Source of the DNA: Halostella limicola
Lineage (GTDB): Archaea > Halobacteriota > Halobacteria > Halobacteriales > Natronoarchaeaceae
Direction of reading: 5' to 3'
DNA length: 64,000 nucleotides
Assembly (NCBI RefSeq): GCF_003675875.1
Contig: NZ_RCDI01000003.1
Span: forward strand, 496,001-560,000
Of this stretch, positions 36,979 through 45,626 are shown piece after piece (position 1 is the stretch's first letter; each line of letters begins with the position of its first letter). The notes beneath the pieces were generated by a model that worked only from the letters and a program-made list of their open reading frames with translations, ran no database searches and was not told the origin of the DNA. The position numbers were made by a program, and so were the translations under genes.

Positions 36979-38139
36979 TCAGACGTCGAGGCCGGCGTCG
37001 CGCATCAGTTCGAGCGTCGGGCCTAAGTCCGACAGCTGGGTCAGGTCGAGGTCCGGCGGGTTCAGCTCGTCCACGGTCGGCAGCTCGCCCACCGGCTCGA
37101 CCTCGGGGATCAGCGGGTACTCGAAGGTCGTCGTCGCGAAGTACTCCTGTGCCTCTGCCGAGAGGAGGTGGCGGACGAAGTTCGCGGCGAGCTCCGACTG
37201 GTCCGTCGAGCTGACGACCGCCGCGCCGGCGACGTTGAAGATGGCGCCGGCGTCGCCCTCGGTGAAGGCCGTGGCGATCGGCGGGTCGTCGCGGTTGTCG
37301 ACGACCCGCTGGATGTAGTAGTGGTTCGTGAAGCCCGCGCCGAGCTCGCCGTCGGCGATGCGCCGGGCGACGGTGAACTCGTCGGAGTACGCCTCGACGC
37401 CCTGGTCGATCATCCCCTCCAGCCACGCCTTCGTCTCCTCGTCGCCGTTGAGGATCCGCATCGCGGTGACGAACGCCTGGAAGGAGCCGTACGACGGGGC
37501 CCAGCCCATGACGTCCTGGAACTGGTCCGCGTCGGGGAACGCGGAGATGTCGCTCGGGACGTCGTCCTCCGAGAACTGGTTCGTGTTGTACGGGACGGTC
37601 CGCGCGCGACCGGACGTGCCGACCCACTGGTTCTCGTCGTCGCGGTAGGCGCCGTCGACCATCGTCGCCACGTCGTCGGGGAGCGTGGCCGCCAGGCCCT
37701 CGTCCGCGAGGACGCCGAGCGACCCGGCGTTGACGGAGAAGAAGACGTCCGCCGGACTCGTGTCGCCCTCCTCGGTGATCTGGTTCACGAGGTCCGTCGA
37801 GCTGTTGTACCGCGGTTCGATCGTGAAGTCGTCGTAGAGGTCCTCGATGTGGGAGACGAGTTCCCCGACCAGCGGTTCGCCGCGGCCGGAGTAGAGGGTG
37901 AGGGTACCGCTCAGATCGGGCATCTCCGACATGGGGGTGCCGCCCGGGGCGTCGCGGCCCTCGCGGCCGGAGCCGATGAGGCCCGGTCCCTCGTCGCCGT
38001 CGCTGTCGCCGCCGTCACCGTTGACTGCGTCGAGAAGCGCGCTACACCCGGCGACCGACGCCATCCCGGCCGCGCCCGCGGCGGCGAGGAAGCGGCGCCG
38101 ATTCGACGATCGCCGATCGGATCCGTCGTCTTCGCTCAT
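36979..38139 (-). CDS. Iron-type ABC transporter substrate-binding lipoprotein
   Basis: 386 residues. SSNRRRFLAAAGAAG gives a Tat signal and SVAGCSA the lipobox (Cys32). After an acidic linker, the mature domain starts GTLTLYSGRGEPLVGELVSH, the FbpA-type opening, followed by DVFFSVNAGSLGVLADEGL and YYIQRVVDNRDDPPIATAF. FbpA-type proteins bind Fe(III) with tyrosines; the YY pair near 273 is a candidate. First gene of the operon, with a 16-bp palindrome directly at its promoter, consistent with metal-responsive control. Confidence 0.88.
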   Translation of the reverse strand: MSEDDGSDRRSSNRRRFLAAAGAAGMASVAGCSALLDAVNGDGGDSDGDEGPGLIGSGREGRDAPGGTPMSEMPDLSGTLTLYSGRGEPLVGELVSHIEDLYDDFTIEPRYNSSTDLVNQITEEGDTSPADVFFSVNAGSLGVLADEGLAATLPDDVATMVDGAYRDDENQWVGTSGRARTVPYNTNQFSEDDVPSDISAFPDADQFQDVMGWAPSYGSFQAFVTAMRILNGDEETKAWLEGMIDQGVEAYSDEFTVARRIADGELGAGFTNHYYIQRVVDNRDDPPIATAFTEGDAGAIFNVAGAAVVSSTDQSELAANFVRHLLSAEAQEYFATTTFEYPLIPEVEPVGELPTVDELNPPDLDLTQLSDLGPTLELMRDAGLDV

Positions 38140-38146
38140 ACGTAGA

Positions 38147-38162
38147 TTTAGGCCTCCCTAAA
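38147..38162 (-). promoter_or_regulatory. Palindromic operator TTTAGG-N4-CCTAAA at the iron ABC promoter
   Basis: The sequence is a perfect 6-4-6 palindrome with spacer CCTC. On the minus strand a TATA box (CTATAAA, 38166-38172) lies immediately upstream and the ATG at 38139 lies 7 bp downstream, so a bound protein would sit between TATA and the transcription start. TTAGG/CCTAA half-sites resemble those of DtxR/IdeR-type metal-dependent repressors, although the spacing is shorter. The same 16-bp pattern recurs at 39381-39396. Confidence 0.7.
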
Positions 38163-38191
38163 ACATTTATAGCTACCGATTCGTCGGCGTC

Positions 38192-39364
38192 TCAGTCGTC
38201 GGCGGCGGCCGGCGCGCGGGGACGGACCTCCAGACCGTCGAGTGCGTCGAGGCAGTCGAGCCAGTCGCGCATGTACTCGCCGACGTAGGTGAAGAAGTCG
38301 CCGTTGTTGTACTGGTCCCAGTCGCCCTCGGCCAGCGCTGTCGCCATCGCGTCGAACGCCTCCGCGTAGGAGGTTGCACCGTCGCCCGCCTCGTCGATCA
38401 CGCGCCAGAGGTGCTCGTTCAGTTCGAGGCCCGGGACCTCGTTGTTCAGGTCGTCGAACGTCGACCGCGGCGCCTTGTTGTGCTCGCACAGCGGCGCGCC
38501 GTTGTAGATGCGCTTGCCGAGGAGGTCGCAGGCGCGCTTGAGGAAGACGCCGCTCCAGATGTCGTCGAACCGGCCGACGTCCCACGGGTTCTCGTCCATC
38601 GGGCACTGGTAGAACGCCGGGATCACCTCGCGGCGGAAGGCGAGGTTCATCGAGCAGACGGTGAGGTAGTTGCCCCGCTCGGCGACGAAGTCGGTCCCGT
38701 AGTCTTCCGCGCCCGTGCGCGTCTGGGCCTGCCCCTGCAGGTCGCCGTCCATCAGGATGCGCACGGCGTCGAGGTCGGGGACGTTCGTCCACAGTCCCTG
38801 CGAGGCGACGACCTCGCCGCGCTCCACGGTGGCGCTGTCCGTCTCGACGGTCTCGTCCATCGCGGAGTAGGGATACCCGCGCGGGTAGAGGCCGTGCTCG
38901 TCGAAGTTCTGGTAGAGGACGTTCACCCAGTTCTCGTCGGACGAGACGGACTCGATCTCGCCCTCGAACGCGAGGTTCGCCATGTGCCGGCCGAAGAAGT
39001 CGTAGTCCTCGTGGGGGAGCGTGTCGTCGTCGATGAAGAAGCCGTAGTCGAAATCGCCGTCCCACATGTACAGCAGGCCGAAGCTCGTCTCGGCGTGGCT
39101 CGCCGCGGGCACGACGTGGGAGTACTCCGAGACGCCGCGGTCCTCGTACCACTCCTCGCGGCGGGAGCCGTCGAACACCTCGCCCGAGACGCCCTCCTCG
39201 TCGAGCATCGCCCGCATCTCCTCGGTGTCGCAGAAGTCCTCCGTAACGAGGAGAACGTGCAGGCGGTCGAGGTCGAACCCGTGTTCGCGGGCGTTGTCGA
39301 AGTACGCCCGCATGCACTCGTACTCGCGGATGGTCGGAACGATAACGCAGATGTCGCCGCTCAT
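38192..39364 (-). CDS. RGP-like (reversibly glycosylated polypeptide family) glycosyltransferase
   Basis: 390 residues. Opens ICVIVPTIREYECMRAYF as in the plant RGP/UDP-sugar mutase family, with the acidic nucleotide-sugar motif FIDDDTLP at 110-117. Further blocks are GRFDDIWSGVFLKRACDLLG and IYNGAPLCEHNKAPRSTFDDL. No membrane helix. Archaeal members are often labelled alpha-1,4-glucan-protein synthase; the real substrate is unknown. Its promoter carries the same palindrome as the iron transporter operon that lies just downstream on the same strand. Confidence 0.78.
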   Translation of the reverse strand: MSGDICVIVPTIREYECMRAYFDNAREHGFDLDRLHVLLVTEDFCDTEEMRAMLDEEGVSGEVFDGSRREEWYEDRGVSEYSHVVPAASHAETSFGLLYMWDGDFDYGFFIDDDTLPHEDYDFFGRHMANLAFEGEIESVSSDENWVNVLYQNFDEHGLYPRGYPYSAMDETVETDSATVERGEVVASQGLWTNVPDLDAVRILMDGDLQGQAQTRTGAEDYGTDFVAERGNYLTVCSMNLAFRREVIPAFYQCPMDENPWDVGRFDDIWSGVFLKRACDLLGKRIYNGAPLCEHNKAPRSTFDDLNNEVPGLELNEHLWRVIDEAGDGATSYAEAFDAMATALAEGDWDQYNNGDFFTYVGEYMRDWLDCLDALDGLEVRPRAPAAADD

Positions 39365-39380
39365 TCGTTACCGCCCACTC

Positions 39381-39396
39381 TTTAGGGGAGCCTAAA
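39381..39396 (-). promoter_or_regulatory. Second copy of the TTTAGG-N4-CCTAAA palindrome
   Basis: A perfect 6-4-6 palindrome with spacer GGAG, 17 bp upstream of the RGP-like start codon at 39364. An AT-rich stretch (ATATTTTA on the minus strand) overlaps its upstream edge and may be the TATA box. It matches the operator at 38147-38162 in both arms while the spacer differs, which is what a shared regulator site would look like. Confidence 0.7.
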
Positions 39397-39511
39397 ATAT
39401 CTGCCTATCTCGAACTGCGGTGTTCGAGGGACCGTCACCGGCCCGTCGCGGGCGAGCGCAGCCCGACGGTCGGGCGGTAACTGACGGTGTCCGCGGTCGG
39501 CGAACGACGCG

Positions 39512-40168
39512 TTATCGGTCGGTCGCCGGCGGGTGCTCCTCCTCGGGGAGGTCGTCGATGAGGACGACGGCTTCGCCCTCGATGACGGTCCGGTCCTGGT
39601 CCTCGTCGGAGATAACCGTCGAGAGGCGGAACTGGTCGTCGCCGAGGTCCTCGATGACCTCGACCTCCGCCGCGATCCGGTCGCCGATGGTGACCGGACC
39701 CGTGAACTCCAGATCCTGCGAGAGGTAGATGGTGAGGCCGGGGAGCCGCGCGAGCGCCGCGCTGATGAGCCCCGAGACGAGCGTGCCGTGGGCGATCCGG
39801 CCGCCGAACCGGGTCGTCTCGGCGAACTCGTCGTCGAGGTGGAGGCGGTTCGTGTCCCCGCTCACGCGCGCGAAGTCGCGAACGTCGTCGTCGTCGAGCA
39901 CCTTCGAGAAGCGGACGGTGTCGCCGACGGCGATGTCCTCTGATCGCTCCACCGATCGCTCGAACTCCCAGTCGGACTCCTCGTACGCGACCGAGGGGAT
40001 CGAGGGCAGTTCCCGCTGATCCTCTTCGTCTCCGTCTTCGTGGTCGAACGCGGAGAGGGCAGCGGTGTTGGCCGCGGCGGCGCTCTTGAAGAACGACCCG
40101 GTCATCCGCGCCCAGGCGTTCGTCATGGCCGACAGCGGCGTTGTGAGTTCCTGAGACTGTTTGCTCAT
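39512..40168 (-). CDS. MaoC-type (R)-enoyl-CoA hydratase linked to the PHA locus (PhaJ-like)
   Basis: 218 residues. An N-terminal 70-residue helical/acidic region (SAMTNAWARMTGSFFKSAAAANTAALSAF) looks like a phasin-like or granule-targeting helix. The hot-dog domain follows, with the R-hydratase motif FARVSGDTNRLHLDDEFA and GRIAHGTLVSGLISAAL. It can convert enoyl-CoA to (R)-3-hydroxyacyl-CoA, the PHA precursor. Divergent from phaR across 205 bp, as in the known haloarchaeal PHA clusters. Confidence 0.85.
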   Translation of the reverse strand: MSKQSQELTTPLSAMTNAWARMTGSFFKSAAAANTAALSAFDHEDGDEEDQRELPSIPSVAYEESDWEFERSVERSEDIAVGDTVRFSKVLDDDDVRDFARVSGDTNRLHLDDEFAETTRFGGRIAHGTLVSGLISAALARLPGLTIYLSQDLEFTGPVTIGDRIAAEVEVIEDLGDDQFRLSTVISDEDQDRTVIEGEAVVLIDDLPEEEHPPATDR

Positions 40169-40342
40169 TGTCGTCCCCCGGTAGGCTCTATGCTGTTAAG
40201 TGTCCTGTGGCCAGATAATTTGGATCCCGTCGGCGGTGAAACGACTGGTCTTTCGAGCGCGTCCATACCCTATCGATCCGCCTTCTACTCCTTCAAACCA
40301 CTTGTTGGTGTGTAATGGTAAGAGATGGTTTTCAGCGGAACG

Positions 40343-40349
40343 CTTATGG
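40343..40349 (+). promoter_or_regulatory. TATA-like element of the phaRP genes
   Basis: CTTATGG is centred about 28 bp before the phaR ATG at 40374, so the transcript would be leaderless. In Haloferax mediterranei PhaR is known to repress this promoter. A short repeat ACCA-cttgt-TGGT lies just upstream (about 40297-40309) and may belong to the control region. Confidence 0.4.
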
Positions 40350-40373
40350 TGTCTCCCGACCTACTGACTGTTG

Positions 40374-40700
40374 ATGACGGAGGACGACGACGACCGGACC
40401 GGGATGCCGTGGTCGCCAGCAGCGTTCGCACAGCAGATGCAACAGGCGAGCGAGCAGGCGGTGGAGTCGCAGCAGGAACTGTTCGAGCAGTTCCTCTCGG
40501 CCAACGCCGGCGGGCTGGACGCCATGACCGACCTCAGCCAGATGAGCATGGGCACGGCGACGTTCAAGACCCGTGTCCAGAGCAGCGGACGGATAAGCAT
40601 CCCCGACGCCGAGCGCGAAGCCCTCGACATCCAGGAGGGCGACATCGTGCAGACAGTCGTCGTCCCCGTGAAACGCAACAGAAGTGATAACAATGACTGA
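40374..40700 (+). CDS. phaR: AbrB-type regulator of PHA granule genes
   Basis: 108 residues. The N-terminal half is a Gln/Ala-rich amphipathic helix (FAQQMQQASEQAVESQQELFEQFL) that probably binds PHA granules. The C-terminal half is a SpoVT/AbrB swapped-hairpin DNA-binding domain (FKTRVQSSGRISIPDAEREALDIQEGDIV). This matches haloarchaeal PhaR, which senses granules and controls phaRP. It overlaps phaP by 8 bp (ATGACTGA), so the two are translationally coupled. Confidence 0.9.
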   Translation: MTEDDDDRTGMPWSPAAFAQQMQQASEQAVESQQELFEQFLSANAGGLDAMTDLSQMSMGTATFKTRVQSSGRISIPDAEREALDIQEGDIVQTVVVPVKRNRSDNND

Positions 40701-41178
40701 CACCAACCCCATCCAGACCGCATTCGAGTTCCAGCGCACCGCCGTCGAACAGACCCAGCAGGCGACCCACGACGCCGTCGAGGCCCAGAAGGCCCTCGTC
40801 CAGACGCTCGCCAACAGCGTCGAGCCCGTCGCGGCCCTGCAGGCCCAGACCAACGACGTGAGCCAGCAGGCCGCCCACGCCTACCTCGACGCCGTCGAGT
40901 CCTCGCTCCCCGAGGACGCCGCCGACTTCGACGAACTGCGTCAGGCCGTCGACGACGGCTTCGAGTCCGTCGACGACGTGCAGGCCGACGCCTGGGAGTC
41001 GTTCGGCGAGATGCTCGACGAGAGCGTCGCCGCCTTCGACGAGGCCGCCGACAACTACACCGACGCCGTCGACACCACGTTCGACACGTTCCTCAACGCA
41101 CACGAGCAGGTCGAGGACAGCGTCGAGCAGGTCGCCGAGAACGCCGAGGACGTCGCCGAAGACGTCGCGGCCAACTGA
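40693..41178 (+). CDS. phaP: Phasin, PHA granule-coating protein
   Basis: 161 residues, almost entirely amphipathic helix: FEFQRTAVEQTQQATHDAVE, FESVDDVQADAWESFGEMLD, FLNAHEQVEDSVEQVAENAED. Haloarchaeal PhaP coats granules and fixes their number and size. The start is the ATG at 40693, inside the end of phaR; the reading frame upstream would add only MIT. 43 bp separate it from phaE. Confidence 0.88.
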   Translation: MTDTNPIQTAFEFQRTAVEQTQQATHDAVEAQKALVQTLANSVEPVAALQAQTNDVSQQAAHAYLDAVESSLPEDAADFDELRQAVDDGFESVDDVQADAWESFGEMLDESVAAFDEAADNYTDAVDTTFDTFLNAHEQVEDSVEQVAENAEDVAEDVAAN

Positions 41179-41221
41179 GGCCACACCTTTTCACCTTCGA
41201 CCACGTTCTTTCAATACAATA

Positions 41222-41773
41222 ATGGCAGACTCGTTCAACCCTGACGACGCGGCGCAGAACTGGAACAGCTTCGTAGAACAGATGAACAAGCAGTTCATGG
41301 ACGCCTTCGAGCAGAACGTCGAGGCCCAGGCGGAGTTCGTCGAGTCCTGGACAGAGACGCTCGAGGCGAACGCGGACGACCAGGAGCTCACCGAGGGCGT
41401 CAAAGGCTACGCCCGCGCCTACGAGGCGTGGATGGACGCCGCCCAGCAGATGGTCGAGCGCGTGAACGACTCGATGGAGGGTGAGGACGTCGAGGTCGAG
41501 GAGTTCCGCGACATCTGGCTCAACACCGCCAACGAGGCGTTCAAGGAGGCGATGAGCACGACGGCGTTCGCCGCGGCGACCGGCGAGTCCGTCCAACAGG
41601 CGCTCGACCTCCGACAGCAGGCCGGCGAGGCCTCCGAGTCCACGCTCAGCGAACTCGGCTTCGCCACCGAGGGCCAGATCGTCGAGGTCGGCGAGCGCCT
41701 CGTCGAACTGGAGCGCCGCCAGCACGCCGTCGAACAGAAGCTCGACCGCATCGTAGAGGAACTCGAAGAATGA
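41222..41773 (+). CDS. phaE: PHA synthase subunit PhaE (class III, haloarchaeal)
   Basis: 183 residues, helical and acidic ([45 protein letters not shown]). The C-terminal coiled coil ([26 protein letters not shown]) is typical of PhaE. It is the non-catalytic partner that activates PhaC. Short compared with bacterial PhaE, normal for haloarchaea. Its stop overlaps the phaC start by 4 bp. Confidence 0.92.
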   Translation: MADSFNPDDAAQNWNSFVEQMNKQFMDAFEQNVEAQAEFVESWTETLEANADDQELTEGVKGYARAYEAWMDAAQQMVERVNDSMEGEDVEVEEFRDIWLNTANEAFKEAMSTTAFAAATGESVQQALDLRQQAGEASESTLSELGFATEGQIVEVGERLVELERRQHAVEQKLDRIVEELEE

Positions 41774-43323
41774 ACCCGTACGCCGACGCCATCGACCTCC
41801 AGCGACAGGCCTGGGAGAACGCAACCGAACTCGTCGAGAAGACGGGCGCGGCGCCGGACGCCGCCGACACCGTCGCGGACGTCGACGTCGGCCAGACGCC
41901 GAAAGAGGTCGTCTACGAGGAGAACAAGCTCCAGCTCTACCACTACGAGTCCAAGACGGAGGAGCAACACGACGTCCCGATCCTCATCGTCTACGCGCTG
42001 ATCAACCGGCCGTACATCTTGGACCTCCAGCCCGACCGCTCGGTCGTCCAGACGCTGCTGGAGAACGGGTTCGACGTGTACATGATCGACTGGAACGAGC
42101 CGTCGAAGCTCGACGCCTCGCTCACGCTCGACGACTACGTCAACCGCTACATCGACAACTGCGTCGACGAGGTGCGCGAGCGATCCGGCCAGGACTCGAT
42201 CAACATCCTGGGCTACTGCATGGGCGGCACGATGAGCGTGATGTACGCCGCGCTCCACCGCGAGAAGGTCCGCAACCTCGCGCTGATGGCCGCCGGCCTC
42301 TGCTTCGCCGGCGACGGCGGCGTGCTCGAACTCTGGGGCGCCGACGAGTACTACGACCCCGAGAAGGTCGCGGAGACGTTCGACAACGTCCCCGCCGAGT
42401 TCCTGGACCTCGGGTTCGCGCTGATGGACCCCATCGCCAACGGCGTGACGAAGTACGTCCGCCTCTACGAGAACATCGAGGACGAGGACTTCGTCCAGAA
42501 CTTCGCGCGCATGGAGGAGTGGCTGGGCGACGGCATCGACGTCGCCGGCCAGACGTACGTGGAGTTCCTCCGCGACGTCTACCAGGAGAACAAGCTCTAC
42601 GAGAACGAACTGGAGCTGAACGGCAAGCGCGTCGACCTCGACAACATCGACATGCCGATCCTCCAGATCGTCGCGGAGTACGACCACCTCATCCCGCCGG
42701 AGGCCTCCAAGCCGTTCAACGACGTCATCCCGAGCGACGACGTGACGACGATGGAGTTCCCCACCGGCCACATCGGGATGTCCGTCTCCTCCAGTTCCCA
42801 CGCGGAGCTGTGGCCCGACGTCTGCGAGTGGTTCGAGGAGCGCTCGCAGGTCGAAGCGGACGCCGACGAGGACCAGGGGCCGGGCGAGTCCCGCTCCGAC
42901 GAGGAGATCGAGGAGATGGCCGAGACGGACATCCAGGAAGAACCCGCGGAGCCGGGCGAGATGCACGTCGACGAGGAGACCGTCGAGGAACTCGTCGACG
43001 AGACGGACGACGAGACGACCGAGGCCGAGGCGACGACCGAACCGGAGGAGCCGGACGCCGCCCTCGCCGAGGACGTCGACGCGGACGAGAGCGAGGCCGA
43101 AGTCGTCGCCGAGGAAGGGACGGACGTCGAGTCGACCGCGACCCTGCAGGACATCGAGGGCGTCGGCCCGTCCTACGAGGAGGAACTCCGCGGCGCCGGT
43201 ATCGAGAGCGTCGCCGACCTCGCCGCGGCGGACGCCGCCGCCCTCGGCACCGACGCGGACGTGCCGGCCAGCCGCCTCGAAGACTGGATCGAGCAGGCCC
43301 GCGAACTGCTCGACGAGGAGTGA
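41770..43323 (+). CDS. phaC: Class III PHA synthase PhaC with a C-terminal helix-hairpin-helix fusion
   Basis: 517 residues. The alpha/beta-hydrolase core (1 to about 355) has the lipase-like box GYCMGG with nucleophile Cys150, and the triad is completed by Asp305 (AEYDHL) and His334 (TGHIGM). It polymerises (R)-3-hydroxyacyl-CoA. Beyond the core, about 100 acidic, disordered residues (Glu/Asp/Ala/Thr) lead to a 61-residue domain (457-517) with the hairpin [20 protein letters not shown], a helix-hairpin-helix of the kind that binds DNA or proteins. Haloarchaeal PhaC proteins usually have only a modest tail, so this fusion is unusual. Confidence 0.93.
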   Translation: MNPYADAIDLQRQAWENATELVEKTGAAPDAADTVADVDVGQTPKEVVYEENKLQLYHYESKTEEQHDVPILIVYALINRPYILDLQPDRSVVQTLLENGFDVYMIDWNEPSKLDASLTLDDYVNRYIDNCVDEVRERSGQDSINILGYCMGGTMSVMYAALHREKVRNLALMAAGLCFAGDGGVLELWGADEYYDPEKVAETFDNVPAEFLDLGFALMDPIANGVTKYVRLYENIEDEDFVQNFARMEEWLGDGIDVAGQTYVEFLRDVYQENKLYENELELNGKRVDLDNIDMPILQIVAEYDHLIPPEASKPFNDVIPSDDVTTMEFPTGHIGMSVSSSSHAELWPDVCEWFEERSQVEADADEDQGPGESRSDEEIEEMAETDIQEEPAEPGEMHVDEETVEELVDETDDETTEAEATTEPEEPDAALAEDVDADESEAEVVAEEGTDVESTATLQDIEGVGPSYEEELRGAGIESVADLAAADAAALGTDADVPASRLEDWIEQARELLDEE

Positions 43324-43377
43324 CGGCGCGGGGCGCCGCGGCGACACCCTTACACGACCTCCCTGACTGGGGGAATC

Positions 43378-43384
43378 CTTATAC
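43378..43384 (+). promoter_or_regulatory. TATA box of phaB
   Basis: CTTATAC lies in the 153-bp gap after phaC. A transcription start near 43406-43408 gives phaB its own mRNA with a leader of about 70 nt, in which the hairpin at 43412-43463 falls. Confidence 0.45.
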
Positions 43385-43411
43385 GGCGACTGCTTGATTG
43401 TGTACCTAGCG

Positions 43412-43463
43412 ACAGGAACGGCGGGCGCTCGATCCGAAACGCTCGGTCGTTCGCCGTCCCTGT
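43412..43463 (+). promoter_or_regulatory. Long leader hairpin before phaB
   Basis: ACAGGAACGGCG (43412-43423) and CGCCGTCCCTGT (43452-43463) pair over 12 positions with one mismatch, around a 28-nt loop. The structure would begin within a few nucleotides of the predicted mRNA 5' end and finish 13 nt before the phaB ATG. It could control translation or mRNA stability. Confidence 0.45.
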
Positions 43464-43476
43464 ACCGGCTCCAACC

Positions 43477-44220
43477 ATGAAAATGGACGACCGCACCTGT
43501 TTGATCACGGGATCGGGGAGGGGTATCGGCCGCGGCATCGCGGAACATCTCGGTCAGGAGGGGGCGAACGTCGTCGTCAACTACCGGTCGTCTGAGTCGT
43601 CCGCGCTGGAGGCCGTCGAGACGATAGAGGAGTCCGGCGGACACGCCATCGCCGCGCAGGCCGACGTCACCGATCGGGACGACGTCGACGCGATGCGCGA
43701 GACGATCCACGAGGAGTTCGGCCCGCTCGACGTCCTCGTGAACAACGCCGGGATCACGAAGGACACTCGCTTCACCAAGATGACCCGCGACGAGTGGGAT
43801 CAGGTGATGAACGTCAACCTCGGGGGGACGTTCAACTGCACGCAGGCGTTCTACGACGACATCTGGAACGCCGACGAGGGCCGCCTGATCAACATCTCCA
43901 GCATCGTCGGCAAGCAGGGCAACTTCGGGCAGGCCAACTACGCCACCGCGAAGAGCGGCCTGTTCGGCTTCACCCGCACCATGGCGCTCGAACTCGCCAA
44001 CGGCGGGTCGACCGCGAACTGCGTCGCGCCCGGGTTCACGCGAACGGACATGCTGGAGACCGTGCCCGACAAGGTCCAGGAGAAGATCGTCGCGGAGATC
44101 CCGCTCGGTCGCTTCGCGGAGATCGAGGACATCGCCGCGACCGTCCGCTTCCTCGCCAGCGAGGAGTCGTCGTACATCACCGGCGAGGTGCTGGACGTCA
44201 ACGGCGGGATGGATCTGTAA
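43477..44220 (+). CDS. phaB: Acetoacetyl-CoA reductase (SDR family)
   Basis: 247 residues. Rossmann motif CLITGSGRGIGRGIAEHL (TGxxxGxG), the LVNNAG strand, catalytic Ser in NISSIVGK and the YxxxK pair Tyr155/Lys159 in NYATAKSG. It ends EVLDVNGGMDL like FabG/PhaB. Position directly after phaEC argues for NADPH-dependent reduction of 3-ketoacyl-CoA to the (R)-3-hydroxyacyl-CoA used by PhaC. Between it and the next gene lie 254 bp of GC-rich sequence with CTCGCTCCGCTCG-type short repeats and no gene. Confidence 0.88.
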   Translation: MKMDDRTCLITGSGRGIGRGIAEHLGQEGANVVVNYRSSESSALEAVETIEESGGHAIAAQADVTDRDDVDAMRETIHEEFGPLDVLVNNAGITKDTRFTKMTRDEWDQVMNVNLGGTFNCTQAFYDDIWNADEGRLINISSIVGKQGNFGQANYATAKSGLFGFTRTMALELANGGSTANCVAPGFTRTDMLETVPDKVQEKIVAEIPLGRFAEIEDIAATVRFLASEESSYITGEVLDVNGGMDL

Positions 44221-44443
44221 CAACGACCCATTTTTCGCCTCGGGTCGCCTTCAGTGACCGCTCACGGCAAAAAGCTCGGCCGAAAACGCCGCTCGCTCAC
44301 TCGCTCCGCTCGTTTGCTCGCGGCTGCATCACTCGTTCGCAGGCCTGCCCTTCCCCGAGTCCCGCGCCGCTCGCCGCGATTGCTCGCGCCGCGCTCGGCC
44401 GTTTCTCGAATCCCGTACTGGAACGCCTACCTCCATCACCAGT

Positions 44444-44452
44444 CTATAAATT
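44444..44452 (+). promoter_or_regulatory. TATA box of the thiolase/OB-fold pair
   Basis: CTATAAATT is centred 27 bp upstream of the ATG at 44475, predicting a leaderless transcript separate from phaB. Confidence 0.55.
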
Positions 44453-44474
44453 ACTCCCCGGTGAGCGTTCACCC

Positions 44475-45626
44475 ATGGAACGCGTAGCAATCATGGGCGC
44501 GTCGATGACCCAGTTCGGGCAGCGCGACGCGTGGGTCGAGGAGCTACTCGCCCAGGCCGGCGACGAGTGCCTCCGGGCGGCGGACGTCGACCCGGACGAG
44601 TTGGACCACCTGTACGTGTCGAACATGGCGAGCGGCGAGTTCGAGGGCCAGACGGGGATCATGAACGCCCTGGCGCACGACCTCGGCGCCATGCCGGTGT
44701 ACACCCAGCGCATCGACCAGACGAGTTCGAGCGGCGGCGCGGGGGTCTACGCAGCGTGGCAGTCGGTCGCCAGCGGCGCCAGCGACATGACGATGCTGGT
44801 CGGGGCGGAGAAGATGACGCACAAGTCCACCGCGGAGTCGACGGACATCATCGCCTCGATCACCCACGACGTCGAGTACAAGGTCGGCGTCACCCTCCCG
44901 AGTTTCGCCGGGATGACGGCGCGACACTACCTGGAGAAGTACGACGCGCCCCGGGAGTCGCTGGCGAAGGTCGCGAGGAAGAACCACAGGAACGGCGTCG
45001 ATAACCCTCACGCGCAGTTCCAGAAGGAGGTCGACCTGGAGACGATCCTGGAGTCGCCGATCATCGCCGACCCGCTCCGGCTCTACGACTTCTGTCCCAT
45101 CACGGACGGGAGCGCCGCGCTCCTGCTCTGTCCGGAGTCCGTCGCGGAGGAGTACACCGACGACTACTCGGTCATCACCGGCGTCGCCGGCGCGACCGAC
45201 ACCCACGTCGTCCACGAGCGCGACGACCCGACGACGATGGGCGGCGTCGTGGAGAGCGGGAAGGAGGCCTACGAGATGGCCGGGGTCGGCCCGGAGGACG
45301 TCGACGTCGCGGAACTGCACGACATGTTCACCATCCTCGAGTTCCTCCAGATGGAGGGGCTCGGCTTCGCGGAGCCGGGCGAGGCGTGGAAGGCCGTCGA
45401 GGAGGGGAAGACGGAGATGGACGGCGAACTCCCCGTCAACACCTCCGGCGGCCTCAAGTCCAAGGGCCACCCGCTCGGCGCGAGCGGCGTCGCGCAGGTG
45501 TACGAGATACACAAGCAGATGATCGGCGACGCGGGCCCGCGGCAGGTCGAGGCAGACGTGGGTCTCGCCTGCAACGTCGGCGGGTTCGGTAACTGCGTCA
45601 TCACCACTATCCTGGAGGAAGCATGA
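44475..45626 (+). CDS. Beta-ketothiolase catalytic subunit with Ser in place of the nucleophilic Cys (BktB alpha-like)
   Basis: 383 residues, thiolase fold. Where the other thiolase in this window has Cys86 (ENACAAGG), this one reads DQTSSSGG with Ser84. The histidines remain (AELHDMF, SKGHPLGASG), and the last loop is CNVGGFGN. I recall that Haloferax mediterranei BktB, a two-subunit beta-ketothiolase for PHBV synthesis, has such a Ser-His-His arrangement, so this may be active rather than dead. The next gene encodes the OB-fold partner, overlapping by 4 bp. Position after phaB supports supply of C4/C5 monomers. Confidence 0.85.
   Translation: MERVAIMGASMTQFGQRDAWVEELLAQAGDECLRAADVDPDELDHLYVSNMASGEFEGQTGIMNALAHDLGAMPVYTQRIDQTSSSGGAGVYAAWQSVASGASDMTMLVGAEKMTHKSTAESTDIIASITHDVEYKVGVTLPSFAGMTARHYLEKYDAPRESLAKVARKNHRNGVDNPHAQFQKEVDLETILESPIIADPLRLYDFCPITDGSAALLLCPESVAEEYTDDYSVITGVAGATDTHVVHERDDPTTMGGVVESGKEAYEMAGVGPEDVDVAELHDMFTILEFLQMEGLGFAEPGEAWKAVEEGKTEMDGELPVNTSGGLKSKGHPLGASGVAQVYEIHKQMIGDAGPRQVEADVGLACNVGGFGNCVITTILEEA

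Noticed and set aside
41419-44223. 934-codon open frame antisense to phaE, phaC and phaB
   Set aside because: It is the mirror of genuine PHA genes in GC-rich DNA; its translation is a Val/Leu/Arg/Asp-repetitive shadow with no family features.
44221-44474. Gene or RNA in the gap between phaB and the thiolase
   Set aside because: Only short CTCGCTCCGCTCG-like words common in haloarchaeal intergenic DNA; no stable coding frame or recognisable RNA fold.
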